Below are positions 1 to 5,656 of a DNA stretch of 13,735 bases, in pieces. Source of the DNA: an uncultured Collinsella sp. (lineage in GTDB: Bacteria; Actinomycetota; Coriobacteriia; Coriobacteriales; Coriobacteriaceae); NCBI GenBank assembly GCA_902494945.1, contig CABUVF010000040.1, positions 1 through 13,735 of the forward strand, given 5' to 3'. The notes beneath the pieces were generated by a model. It ran no database searches, was not told where the DNA came from, and was given only the letters and a program-made list of their open reading frames with translations. The position numbers and the translations under genes were made by a program. Every line of letters begins with the position of its first letter. Position 1 is the first letter of the stretch.

Positions 1-94
1 CCGGGGATCCGCCAGCGCGCACAGGAGGGGATTCCTTTTGTGTAGGCTTTGCGGAAATGTGCCAATTTTGGGATACGCCCGGCGGCGTGGTCTG
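1..94. other. Upstream non-coding stretch, no gene recognised
   Basis: No credible coding region is seen here. An open frame that begins at 38 and runs across rpsL in another frame is Arg/Ser/Thr-rich and looks like a shadow of rpsL. A 4-bp stem (23-26 with 33-36) followed by a few T residues is too weak to call a terminator. The end of whatever gene lies upstream is outside the window. Confidence 0.5.
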
Positions 95-123
95 TTGACG
101 GCACAGCTAACGCCACGTATCCT
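95..123 (+). promoter_or_regulatory. Probable sigma-A type promoter of the rpsL operon
   Basis: TTGACG at 95-100 matches the -35 consensus at five of six positions. After exactly 17 bases, TATCCT at 118-123 matches the -10 consensus at four of six. Transcription would begin near 130 and give a leader of roughly 85 bases before rpsL. The same TATCCT hexamer occurs upstream of fabH. The spacing and position fit the start of a strongly expressed ribosomal-protein operon. The promoter is inferred from sequence only. Confidence 0.65.
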
Positions 124-142
124 ATCGAACTGCGTGTTTCGT

Positions 143-160
143 AGGGGGATGCTGACCCCT
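143..160 (+). promoter_or_regulatory. Small hairpin in the rpsL leader
   Basis: AGGGG at 143-147 can pair with CCCCT at 156-160 around an 8-base loop, about 15-30 bases into the predicted transcript. There is no T tract after it, so it is not a simple terminator. It could stabilise the mRNA 5' end or act in control, but a 5-bp stem in GC-rich DNA can also be chance. Confidence 0.25.
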
Positions 161-216
161 CGATTCAAGCCGTTGCACTTTACAGAAAGCTGGAATCATT
201 CGAGAAGGAGTACGCT

Positions 217-594
217 TTGCCTACTATTAACCAGCTGGTTCGCCAGGGCCGTCGTTCCGTGCCCAAGAAGTCCAAGAACGCTGCTCTGCAGCACAACTCC
301 CAGAAGCGCGGCGTGTGCACCCGCGTCTTCACCACGAGCCCCAAGAAGCCGAACTCGGCTCTTCGTAAGGTTGCCCGTGTTCGCCTTGTCAACGGCATCG
401 AAGTTACTGCTTACATCCCGGGTGAGGGCCACAACCTGCAGGAGCACTCCATCGTGCTCGTCCGCGGTGGTCGTGTCCGTGACCTCCCTGGTGTCCGTTA
501 TCACGTCATCCGTGGCGCCTACGACGCTGCTCCGGTCCAGAACCGTATGCAGGCCCGTTCCAAGTACGGTGCTAAGCGCCCCAAGGCTAAATAA
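217..594 (+). CDS. rpsL: 30S ribosomal protein S12
   Basis: S12 sits at the decoding centre of the 30S subunit and helps control translational accuracy. The 125-residue product has the usual length and the family signatures: N-terminal PTINQLVR, the loop SPKKPNSALRKVARVRL (residues 41-57), the PGEGHNLQEHS stretch (68-78), and RGGRVRDLPGVRYH (83-96). The start is TTG at 217, placed 6 bases after GAAGGAG (204-210), with no better start in frame. Lys43, a classic streptomycin-resistance position, is the wild-type residue. Residue 88 is Arg, whereas E. coli and M. tuberculosis have Lys. It is the first gene of the operon, followed after 73 bases by rpsG. Confidence 0.98.
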   Translation: MPTINQLVRQGRRSVPKKSKNAALQHNSQKRGVCTRVFTTSPKKPNSALRKVARVRLVNGIEVTAYIPGEGHNLQEHSIVLVRGGRVRDLPGVRYHVIRGAYDAAPVQNRMQARSKYGAKRPKAK

Positions 595-618
595 GCCAGA
601 TAACGTTTTGATACTTTC

Positions 619-646
619 GCCGTGTGCCGCCTAAGCGCCGCACGGT
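619..646 (+). promoter_or_regulatory. Intercistronic rpsL-rpsG hairpin, candidate S7 feedback site
   Basis: Bases 620-630 pair with 635-645 around the loop CTAA. This gives ten pairs in eleven positions, including one G-U pair and one C-C mismatch (627 with 638), plus a possible closing G-U pair (619 with 646). The rpsG Shine-Dalgarno site begins 10 bases downstream at 655. In E. coli, S7 represses its own operon by binding the rpsL-rpsG intercistronic RNA, so this is the expected place for such a site. Sequence similarity to the E. coli site was not established. The function is inference. Confidence 0.5.
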
Positions 647-667
647 AGACACTTAAGGAGATTTCAC

Positions 668-1141
668 ATGCCGCGTCGTGCAGCAGCTAATCGTCGTGAG
701 GTTCAGCCTGACGCCGTTTACAACAACCGCCTGGTGACTCAGCTCATCAACAAGGTCCTTCTTGACGGCAAGAAGGCCACCGCTGAGCGCATCGTTTACA
801 CCGCTTTCGAGATCGTTGCCGAGAAGTCCGAGGGTGGCGACGCTCTCGCTACCTTCAAGAAGGCTATGGACAACGTCAAGCCCACGCTCGAGGTTAAGCC
901 CAAGCGTGTCGGTGGCGCTACCTATCAGGTCCCGATGGAGGTCAACTCCCGTCGTTCCACCGCTCTGGGTATCCGCTGGATCGTCAACTTCTCCCGCGCT
1001 CGCAAGGAGAAGACCATGGCCGAGCGTCTCGCCAATGAGATCCTCGACGCTTCCAACGGCCTGGGCGCTTCCGTCAAGAAGCGTGAGGACGTCTTCAAGA
1101 TGGCCGAGGCCAACCGCGCGTTCTCTCACTATCGTTGGTAA
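668..1141 (+). CDS. rpsG: 30S ribosomal protein S7
   Basis: S7 is a primary binder that nucleates assembly of the 16S rRNA 3' major domain and lies near the E and P sites. The 157-residue product matches the usual bacterial length of about 156. It has the N-terminal PRR start, the LINKVLLDGKK stretch, GGATYQVPMEV, and the C-terminal REDVFKMAEANRAFSHYRW. ATG at 668 lies 7 bases after AAGGAG (655-660). It is the second gene of the str-type operon, with 19 bases to fusA. Translation may be autoregulated through the hairpin just upstream. Confidence 0.98.
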   Translation: MPRRAAANRREVQPDAVYNNRLVTQLINKVLLDGKKATAERIVYTAFEIVAEKSEGGDALATFKKAMDNVKPTLEVKPKRVGGATYQVPMEVNSRRSTALGIRWIVNFSRARKEKTMAERLANEILDASNGLGASVKKREDVFKMAEANRAFSHYRW

Positions 1142-1160
1142 GTTAAGGTAAGGAACTAAC

Positions 1161-3260
1161 ATGGCTAAGCCTAAGTACAAGCTTTCCGATACCCGTAACA
1201 TCGGCATCATGGCCCACATCGATGCCGGTAAGACCACCACGACCGAGCGTATTCTTTACTACACCGGTAAGACCCACAAGATCGGTGAGGTCCATGAGGG
1301 CGCTGCCACCATGGACTGGATGGTTCAGGAGCAGGAGCGCGGCGTAACCATTACCTCCGCTGCTACCACCTGCTTCTGGAACAAGGACGGCAAGGACTAC
1401 CGCATCCAGATCATCGACACCCCGGGCCACGTTGACTTCACCGCCGAGGTCGAGCGCTGCCTGCGCGTCCTCGATGGCGCTGTCGCCGTCTTCGACGCCG
1501 TTGCCGGCGTCCAGCCCCAGTCTGAGACCGTTTGGCGTCAGGCTTCTACCTTCAACGTCCCCCGCATCGCCTTCATCAACAAGTATGACCGCGTGGGCGC
1601 TGACTTCTTCAACGCTATCGAGACCATGAAGGATCGTCTCGACGCCAACGCCGTGGCCGCTCAGGTCCCGATGGGCGCCGAGGACAACTTCTGGGGCGTC
1701 ATCGACCTCGTTACCATGACTGCATGGGACTTCAAGGCCGACGAGAAGGGCATGACCTACCCCGAGCCGATGGACGAGATCCCGGCTGAGTTCGCTGACA
1801 TCGCTGCCACCAAGCGCGAGGAGCTCCTCGACGCTGCTGCCAGCTTTGACGACGAGCTCATGGAGAAGATCCTCATGGAGGAGGACTTCACCGTCGAGGA
1901 GCTCAAGGCTGCTCTGCGCAAGGGCGTTCTGGCCAACGAGCTCAACCTCGTCTTCGTGGGCTCCGCCTACAAGAACAAGGGCGTTCAGGAGCTGCTCGAC
2001 GCTGTCGTCGACTACCTGCCCAGCCCGCTCGACGTTGAGGCCGTCACCGGTACCGATCCGGACACCGGCGAGGAGATCCAGCGTCATCCTTCCTTCGACG
2101 AGCCCTTCTCCGGCCTGGTCTTCAAGATCATGACCGACCCGTTCGTCGGTAAGCTCACCTACGTCCGCGTTTACTCCGGCCGCGCCGAGTCCGGCTCCTA
2201 CGTTGTCAACGCTTCCAACGGTCAGCGCGAGCGCCTCGGCCGCATCCTCGAGATGAATGCCGCCGAGCGTATCGACCGTGACGACGCTGCCGCCGGCGAC
2301 ATCGTCGCTTGCGTCGGCTTCAAGAACTCCACCACCGGTGACACCCTGTGCGCCGAGGGCAAGGAGATCGTCCTCGAGAAGATTGAGTTCGCCAAGCCCG
2401 TTATCGACGTTGCCATCGAGCCCAAGACCAAGGCCGAGCAGGACAAGATGTCCCTGGCTCTGACCAAGCTCGCCGAGGAGGACCCGACCTTCCAGGTGTC
2501 CACCAACCACGAGACCGGCCAGACCATCATCGCCGGCATGGGCGAGCTGCACCTCGAGATCATCGTCGACCGTCTGCTCCGCGAGTTCAAGGTTGACGCT
2601 AACGTCGGTAAGCCCCAGGTTGCCTACCGCGAGACCGCCGGTCACGACGTCGAGAAGGCTGAGGGCAAGTTCGTCCGTCAGTCCGGCGGTCGCGGTCAGT
2701 ACGGCCACGCCGTCATCAAGCTCGAGAAGATGGAGGAGGGCTTCGGCTACGAGTTCGTCAACGCTATCGTCGGCGGCGTCGTGCCCAAGGAGTACATCCC
2801 GTCCATCGACAAGGGCATCCAGGAGGCCCTGAACACCGGTGTTATCGCCGGCTTCCCGGTCCTCGACGTTAAGGTCACCCTGTTCGACGGTTCTTACCAC
2901 GAGGTCGACTCCTCCGAGGCCGCCTTCAAGATCGCCGGTTCCATGGCTATCAAGGACGCTCTCAAGAAGTCCGATCCGCAGCTGCTCGAGCCGATCATGG
3001 CTGTCGAGGTCGAGACCCCCGAGCAGTACATGGGCGACGTTATGGGCAACCTCTCCGGTCGCCGCGGCAAGATCGAGGGCATGGAGGATCGCAAGAACAG
3101 CAAGCTCATCCGTGCCAAGGTGCCGCTGGGCGAGATGTTCGGTTACGCTACCGACCTTCGCTCCCAGACCCAGGGCCGTGCATCCTACACGATGCAGTTC
3201 GACTCTTATGAGCCGGCGCCCAAGTCCATCGTGGACGAGGTCATGAGCAAGAACGCCTAA
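1161..3260 (+). CDS. fusA: Translation elongation factor G
   Basis: EF-G is the GTPase that drives translocation of tRNA and mRNA and, with ribosome recycling factor, subunit splitting. The 699-residue product is full length. The GTPase domain shows AHIDAGKTT (residues 18-26), the switch I end RGVTI (60-64), DTPGH (86-90) and NKYD (140-143). Domain IV contains the conserved SGGRGQYGH stretch, and the C-terminus has the domain V motifs MGDVMGNLSGRRG and SYTMQF. Most EF-Gs read NKMD where this one reads NKYD, which still fits the NKxD rule. ATG at 1161 follows AAGGA (1150-1154) by 6 bases. Codon choice is strongly biased (AAG, GAG, GTC, CTC), as expected for a very highly expressed gene. The usual downstream partner tuf is absent. 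Confidence 0.98.
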   Translation: MAKPKYKLSDTRNIGIMAHIDAGKTTTTERILYYTGKTHKIGEVHEGAATMDWMVQEQERGVTITSAATTCFWNKDGKDYRIQIIDTPGHVDFTAEVERCLRVLDGAVAVFDAVAGVQPQSETVWRQASTFNVPRIAFINKYDRVGADFFNAIETMKDRLDANAVAAQVPMGAEDNFWGVIDLVTMTAWDFKADEKGMTYPEPMDEIPAEFADIAATKREELLDAAASFDDELMEKILMEEDFTVEELKAALRKGVLANELNLVFVGSAYKNKGVQELLDAVVDYLPSPLDVEAVTGTDPDTGEEIQRHPSFDEPFSGLVFKIMTDPFVGKLTYVRVYSGRAESGSYVVNASNGQRERLGRILEMNAAERIDRDDAAAGDIVACVGFKNSTTGDTLCAEGKEIVLEKIEFAKPVIDVAIEPKTKAEQDKMSLALTKLAEEDPTFQVSTNHETGQTIIAGMGELHLEIIVDRLLREFKVDANVGKPQVAYRETAGHDVEKAEGKFVRQSGGRGQYGHAVIKLEKMEEGFGYEFVNAIVGGVVPKEYIPSIDKGIQEALNTGVIAGFPVLDVKVTLFDGSYHEVDSSEAAFKIAGSMAIKDALKKSDPQLLEPIMAVEVETPEQYMGDVMGNLSGRRGKIEGMEDRKNSKLIRAKVPLGEMFGYATDLRSQTQGRASYTMQFDSYEPAPKSIVDEVMSKNA

Positions 3261-3285
3261 GTTCGAGCTCCCTGTTACGTAATCC

Positions 3286-3302
3286 GCGAGAACATCTCTC
3301 GC
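3286..3302 (+). promoter_or_regulatory. Perfect 6-bp hairpin between fusA and rpsJ
   Basis: GCGAGA (3286-3291) pairs perfectly with TCTCGC (3297-3302) around a 5-base loop, in the 60-base gap between fusA and rpsJ. The following CTCTTTGG is too poor in T for a clear terminator, and the rpsJ Shine-Dalgarno site starts 8 bases later. It might be an RNA processing site, a weak attenuator or a translation modulator. No clear promoter for rpsJ is seen in the gap. Confidence 0.35.
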
Positions 3303-3320
3303 ACTCTTTGGAGGTTTAAG

Positions 3321-3629
3321 TTGGCTACCCAGAAGATCCGCATTCGCCTCAAGGGCTATGATCACGAGGTCGTCGATCAGTCCGCGAAGCTCATCGTCGA
3401 GACCGCTCAGAAGACCGGCGCTCGCGTTTCCGGTCCTGTCCCCCTGCCCACCGAGCGCAACCTGTACACGGTTATCCGCTCGCCGCACGTGAACAAGGAC
3501 TCCCGTGAGCAGTTCGAGATGCGCACCCACAAGCGCCTCATCGACATCCTCGACCCCACCTCGGGCACCGTTGATTCGCTTATGCGTCTCGACCTCCCCG
3601 CTGGCGTCGACATCGACATCAAGCTCTAA
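3321..3629 (+). CDS. rpsJ: 30S ribosomal protein S10
   Basis: S10 is a small 30S head protein that also acts with NusB as NusE in antitermination in many bacteria. The 102-residue product has the normal length and family hallmarks: KIRIRLKGYDHEVVDQS near the N-terminus, SGPVPLPTERNLYTVIRSPHV, and SREQFEMRTHKRLIDI, ending near AGVDIDIKL. The start is TTG at 3321, 6 bases after GGAGG (3310-3314). In most bacteria rpsJ opens the S10 operon ahead of rplC. Here it ends a str-type operon and is followed by a strong terminator and a gene on the other strand. Confidence 0.98.
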   Translation: MATQKIRIRLKGYDHEVVDQSAKLIVETAQKTGARVSGPVPLPTERNLYTVIRSPHVNKDSREQFEMRTHKRLIDILDPTSGTVDSLMRLDLPAGVDIDIKL

Positions 3630-3648
3630 GCGATATCGCTCATAGCTT

Positions 3649-3691
3649 AAAGGGCCCCGCTGCCGCTACGGTAGCGGGGCCCTTTTGTTTT
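3649..3691 (+). terminator. Strong intrinsic terminator after rpsJ, possibly bidirectional
   Basis: Bases 3649-3664 pair with 3670-3685 in a GC-rich stem of about 16 bp with one G-U pair, closed by a 5-base loop. It is followed by TTTTGTTTT (3683-3691). On the minus strand the same stem ends in TTT then AA, so it could also stop transcripts from the convergent birA gene, less efficiently. It lies 20 bases after the rpsJ stop codon. Confidence 0.92.
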
Positions 3692-3745
3692 GCATGATGG
3701 GTTTGGATCGCCGGGTAAGGCTGCCGAGCGGCTGGCTGTGGCGAC

Positions 3746-4522
3746 CTACTCACTCAAGGGGCGCAATGACGCTTCCTCAAAATGGAAGGATCGCAAGCCG
3801 TCTTCTGTTTCGATGCACGCACGACCAAAGCCATCGACCGTTTTAAAGATGCCTCGCGCCAGCTTGTCACCGGCAGGGGAGCGGGCGATAACGTGCTTTC
3901 CAATCCAATTGAGGTGAGCGACATATTCGCCGTGGACGGGCGCGAGCGGTCCGGTGTTTTCTTCCATGGCGTTGAGACGTTCTGCCCAGGCATCTATAGC
4001 GTCTATAACTGCGTGATAGACCTCATCGAGGAGCATGTCGACAGCTGGAACGTTCTCGTTAAGGTCCGAGAGACCGATTGCCGGCAGGCCGCCATCGGGC
4101 ACCTCTTGGGGCGCATAGTTCACATTGACACCAATGCCACAGACGGCGAAAGGTTTGCCTTCGTTATCGCGTGCGGCCTCGACCAGAATGCCGCCGAGTT
4201 TGCGTCCACGCGCGACCAGGTCGTTGGGCCATTTGAGGCCAATCTCGTTTGCAAGACCCTGTTTTTCGAGCGCCTCGAGCACCGCTAGGCCGCTGACGGC
4301 AGCAAGACCAGAGTACTTCGCAGGATTAACGCATGGACGCAGGACAATCGAAAGCAATAGGTTGCCGGCGGTTGAATCCCACTTGTGGCCGCGCCGGCCG
4401 CGTCCTGCTGTCTGAGCCCGGGCGGCAAGTCCTGTGCCGTGCGGCGCTCCCTGTTTTCCTGCTTCGAGCAGGTCATCGTTGGTCGATCCGGTTACGTCGA
4501 CTATCGTTAATTTGGCATCCAT
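3746..4522 (-). CDS. birA: Biotin-[acetyl-CoA-carboxylase] ligase, monofunctional
   Basis: BirA makes biotinyl-AMP from biotin and ATP and transfers biotin to the lysine of biotin carboxyl carrier proteins. The likely substrate is AccB, encoded in the divergent operon. The 258-residue product shows TGSTND (11-16), the adenylate loop GRGRRGHKW (40-48), KWPND (97-101), KLGGILVE (108-115) and GIGVNVN (129-135), plus a short C-terminal SH3-like part. It has no N-terminal helix-turn-helix domain, so it should not repress transcription as E. coli BirA does. The frame stays open to 4609, but ATG at 4522 is preceded by AAGGAGG (minus strand, 4534-4540) at 11 bases and aligns with the family's N-terminus. 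It converges on rpsJ and diverges from fabH. Confidence 0.93.
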   Translation of the reverse strand: MDAKLTIVDVTGSTNDDLLEAGKQGAPHGTGLAARAQTAGRGRRGHKWDSTAGNLLLSIVLRPCVNPAKYSGLAAVSGLAVLEALEKQGLANEIGLKWPNDLVARGRKLGGILVEAARDNEGKPFAVCGIGVNVNYAPQEVPDGGLPAIGLSDLNENVPAVDMLLDEVYHAVIDAIDAWAERLNAMEENTGPLAPVHGEYVAHLNWIGKHVIARSPAGDKLARGIFKTVDGFGRACIETEDGLRSFHFEEASLRPLSE

Positions 4523-4613
4523 AACGGCTGCTACCTCCTTAATGAATAAGTGAATAACGCAATGGTGTCGAGAGAGACACAATGTGAAGCCTTTGTCGCA
4601 TTTGGACAATTTA

Positions 4614-4632
4614 ATGTTAACACGTTAACAAC
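4614..4632 (+). promoter_or_regulatory. Candidate operator copy 1 (palindrome) ahead of fabH
   Basis: The core TGTTAAC-AC-GTTAACA (4615-4630) has perfect 7-base inverted arms around a 2-base centre. The 19-base block ATGTTAACACGTTAACAAC recurs at 4662-4680 with two changes. It covers the proposed -35 region of the fabH promoter. A second inverted pair, CGCATTT (4597-4603) and AAATGCG (4638-4644), lies roughly symmetrically around it. This looks like a dimeric repressor site. The regulator is not encoded in this window and the family is not identified. I do not recognise it as a FapR or FabT consensus. Confidence 0.6.
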
Positions 4633-4651
4633 GACTGAAATGCGCTATCCT
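4625..4651 (+). promoter_or_regulatory. Possible promoter of the fab operon
   Basis: TTAACA at 4625-4630 matches the -35 consensus at five of six positions, and TATCCT at 4646-4651 matches the -10 at four of six. The spacer is only 15 bases, shorter than the optimum. The same -10 hexamer occurs in the proposed rpsL promoter. Transcription would start near 4658, just before the second operator-like repeat. An alternative -35, TGGACA at 4603-4608, has no good -10 at standard spacing. No convincing minus-strand promoter for birA was found in the same interval. Confidence 0.35.
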
Positions 4652-4661
4652 CTCTTGGTCG

Positions 4662-4680
4662 ATGTAAACACGTCAACAAC
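4662..4680 (+). promoter_or_regulatory. Candidate operator copy 2, just before the fabH ribosome binding site
   Basis: ATGTAAACACGTCAACAAC is the second copy of the 19-base block and differs from copy 1 at two positions, which weakens the palindrome. It lies 48 bases downstream of copy 1, between the proposed transcription start and the fabH Shine-Dalgarno site (4683-4690). Two copies bracketing a promoter suggest cooperative or looping repression. This is inference from position. Confidence 0.55.
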
Positions 4681-4696
4681 TCAAAGGAGGTTAGTG

Positions 4697-5656
4697 ATGG
4701 GTTTCACGATTCTTGGAACAGGCTCGGCGCTTCCTAAGCGCAGTGTTTCCAATGACGAGCTGTCCGAGTTCCTCGATACCTCGGATGAGTGGATTTTTAC
4801 CCGCACAGGTATTAAGAGTCGCCACGTCTGCACCACCGAGTCACTTGACGACCTTGCCGTAGCGGCGAGCGAGCGGGCACTTCAGGTGTCCGGAATCGAC
4901 GCGAGCCAGTTGGATCTGATCGTCTGCTCGACGACGACGGGTGACCACCTTGTTCCCGCCGAGGCGTGTGCCGTTGCTGAGCGACTGGGCGCGACGTGCC
5001 CTGCCTTCGATGTCTCGGCTGCCTGCGCCGGCTTCGTATTTGCGCTCGATGTTGCCGAGGGCTATATCGCCCGAGGACGAGCCAAGCATGTGCTTGTCGT
5101 TGCCGCCGAGCAGATGACGCGCGCGCTCGACTGGACCGACCGCGCCACCTGTGTGCTCTTTGGCGATGGGGCAGGCGCCGCGGTGATTGAGGCTGGGGGA
5201 GACAGCCCCCTTGCCGTTGAGCTTTCGACGGCGCCCGACGTCGAGACGTTGTGCGTTCCCGGTCTGGTCGGCACCTCGCCGTTTAAGGCCTCCGCAGATA
5301 GCGAGAGCGTGCTGTCCATGAATGGCCGCCGCGTGTTCAAGTTCGGCGTCAACGCGATTTGCGACACGGTCCATAAGCTTGCGAGCGATGCGGGCATTTC
5401 GGTCGAGGACATCGACCATTTTGTATTCCATCAGGCTAACGAACGAATCCTGAGTCAGGCGGTCAAGCGCCTCGGTGTGCCAGACAAGCGCGTGGTTCGA
5501 ACGCTGCGCGAGACCGGCAACATTTCGAGCGCATGCATTCCGCTTGCCCTCGACCGGCTGGCAAACGCCGGTGCACTTCACACGGGCGACACCATCACCC
5601 TCGTTGGATTTGGCGCCGGTCTGGATATAGGTGGCTATCTACTTCGTTGGAAGTAG
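4697..5656 (+). CDS. fabH: 3-oxoacyl-ACP synthase III (KAS III)
   Basis: FabH starts fatty acid chains by condensing an acyl-CoA primer with malonyl-ACP. The 319-residue product has the thiolase fold and family motifs: SDEWIFTRTGIKSRH (29-43) with the Trp and Arg of the CoA site, the nucleophile in SAACAGF (Cys110), His245 in FHQAN, and Asn275 in ETGNISSA, which together form the Cys-His-Asn triad. The C-terminal GFGAGLD glycine loop is present. The frame extends upstream to 4550, but ATG at 4697 has AAAGGAGG (4683-4690) at 6 bases and matches the family start. An adjacent in-frame GTG at 4694 sits too close to the site. It is the first gene of the fatty acid operon. Primer choice (straight or branched) cannot be read safely from the sequence. 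Confidence 0.96.
   Translation: MGFTILGTGSALPKRSVSNDELSEFLDTSDEWIFTRTGIKSRHVCTTESLDDLAVAASERALQVSGIDASQLDLIVCSTTTGDHLVPAEACAVAERLGATCPAFDVSAACAGFVFALDVAEGYIARGRAKHVLVVAAEQMTRALDWTDRATCVLFGDGAGAAVIEAGGDSPLAVELSTAPDVETLCVPGLVGTSPFKASADSESVLSMNGRRVFKFGVNAICDTVHKLASDAGISVEDIDHFVFHQANERILSQAVKRLGVPDKRVVRTLRETGNISSACIPLALDRLANAGALHTGDTITLVGFGAGLDIGGYLLRWK
5639..5656 (+). promoter_or_regulatory. Perfect hairpin over the fabH stop codon
   Basis: CTACTTC (5639-5645) and GAAGTAG (5650-5656) form a perfect 7-bp stem with a GTTG loop. The right arm contains the TAG stop of fabH. A second, smaller stem GCCC/GGGC (5678-5681 with 5685-5688, loop CTA) follows before the acpP ribosome binding site. Neither has a T tract. 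They may shape RNA stability or decay so that acpP, needed in large amounts, outlasts fabH. This is inference. Confidence 0.35.

Noticed and set aside
23..39. Possible weak terminator of an upstream gene
   Set aside because: The stem is only 4 bp and the T run is short. No upstream gene is visible to support it.
38..634. 198-residue open frame on the plus strand overlapping rpsL
   Set aside because: It reads rpsL in another frame and gives a Ser/Arg/Thr-rich product without domains. Ribosomal protein S12 is the real gene there.
653..1240. 195-residue minus-strand frame over rpsG
   Set aside because: It is a shadow of S7 with a Leu/Gly/Val-rich, featureless product.
1143..3530. 795-residue open frame on the minus strand across fusA and rpsJ
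   Set aside because: It lies antisense to EF-G and S10, which are certain. The protein is a Leu/Val/Asp/Gly-rich monotone with no domain, and its openness follows from the strong codon bias of fusA. It has no ribosome binding site of note.
3690..4288. Plus-strand frames at 3690-3917 and 3782-4288
   Set aside because: They are antisense to birA, which has all the biotin ligase motifs. Neither has a family motif or a good ribosome binding site.
4565..4580. Inverted repeat GTGTC-N6-GACAC in the birA leader
   Set aside because: The 5-base arms are short, there is no second copy, and it does not sit at a recognisable promoter. It is too weak to call an operator.
4550..4696. N-terminal extension of fabH from 4550
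   Set aside because: The extra 49 codons cross the promoter and operator repeats and do not resemble KAS III. ATG at 4697 has a near-perfect Shine-Dalgarno site and matches the family start.
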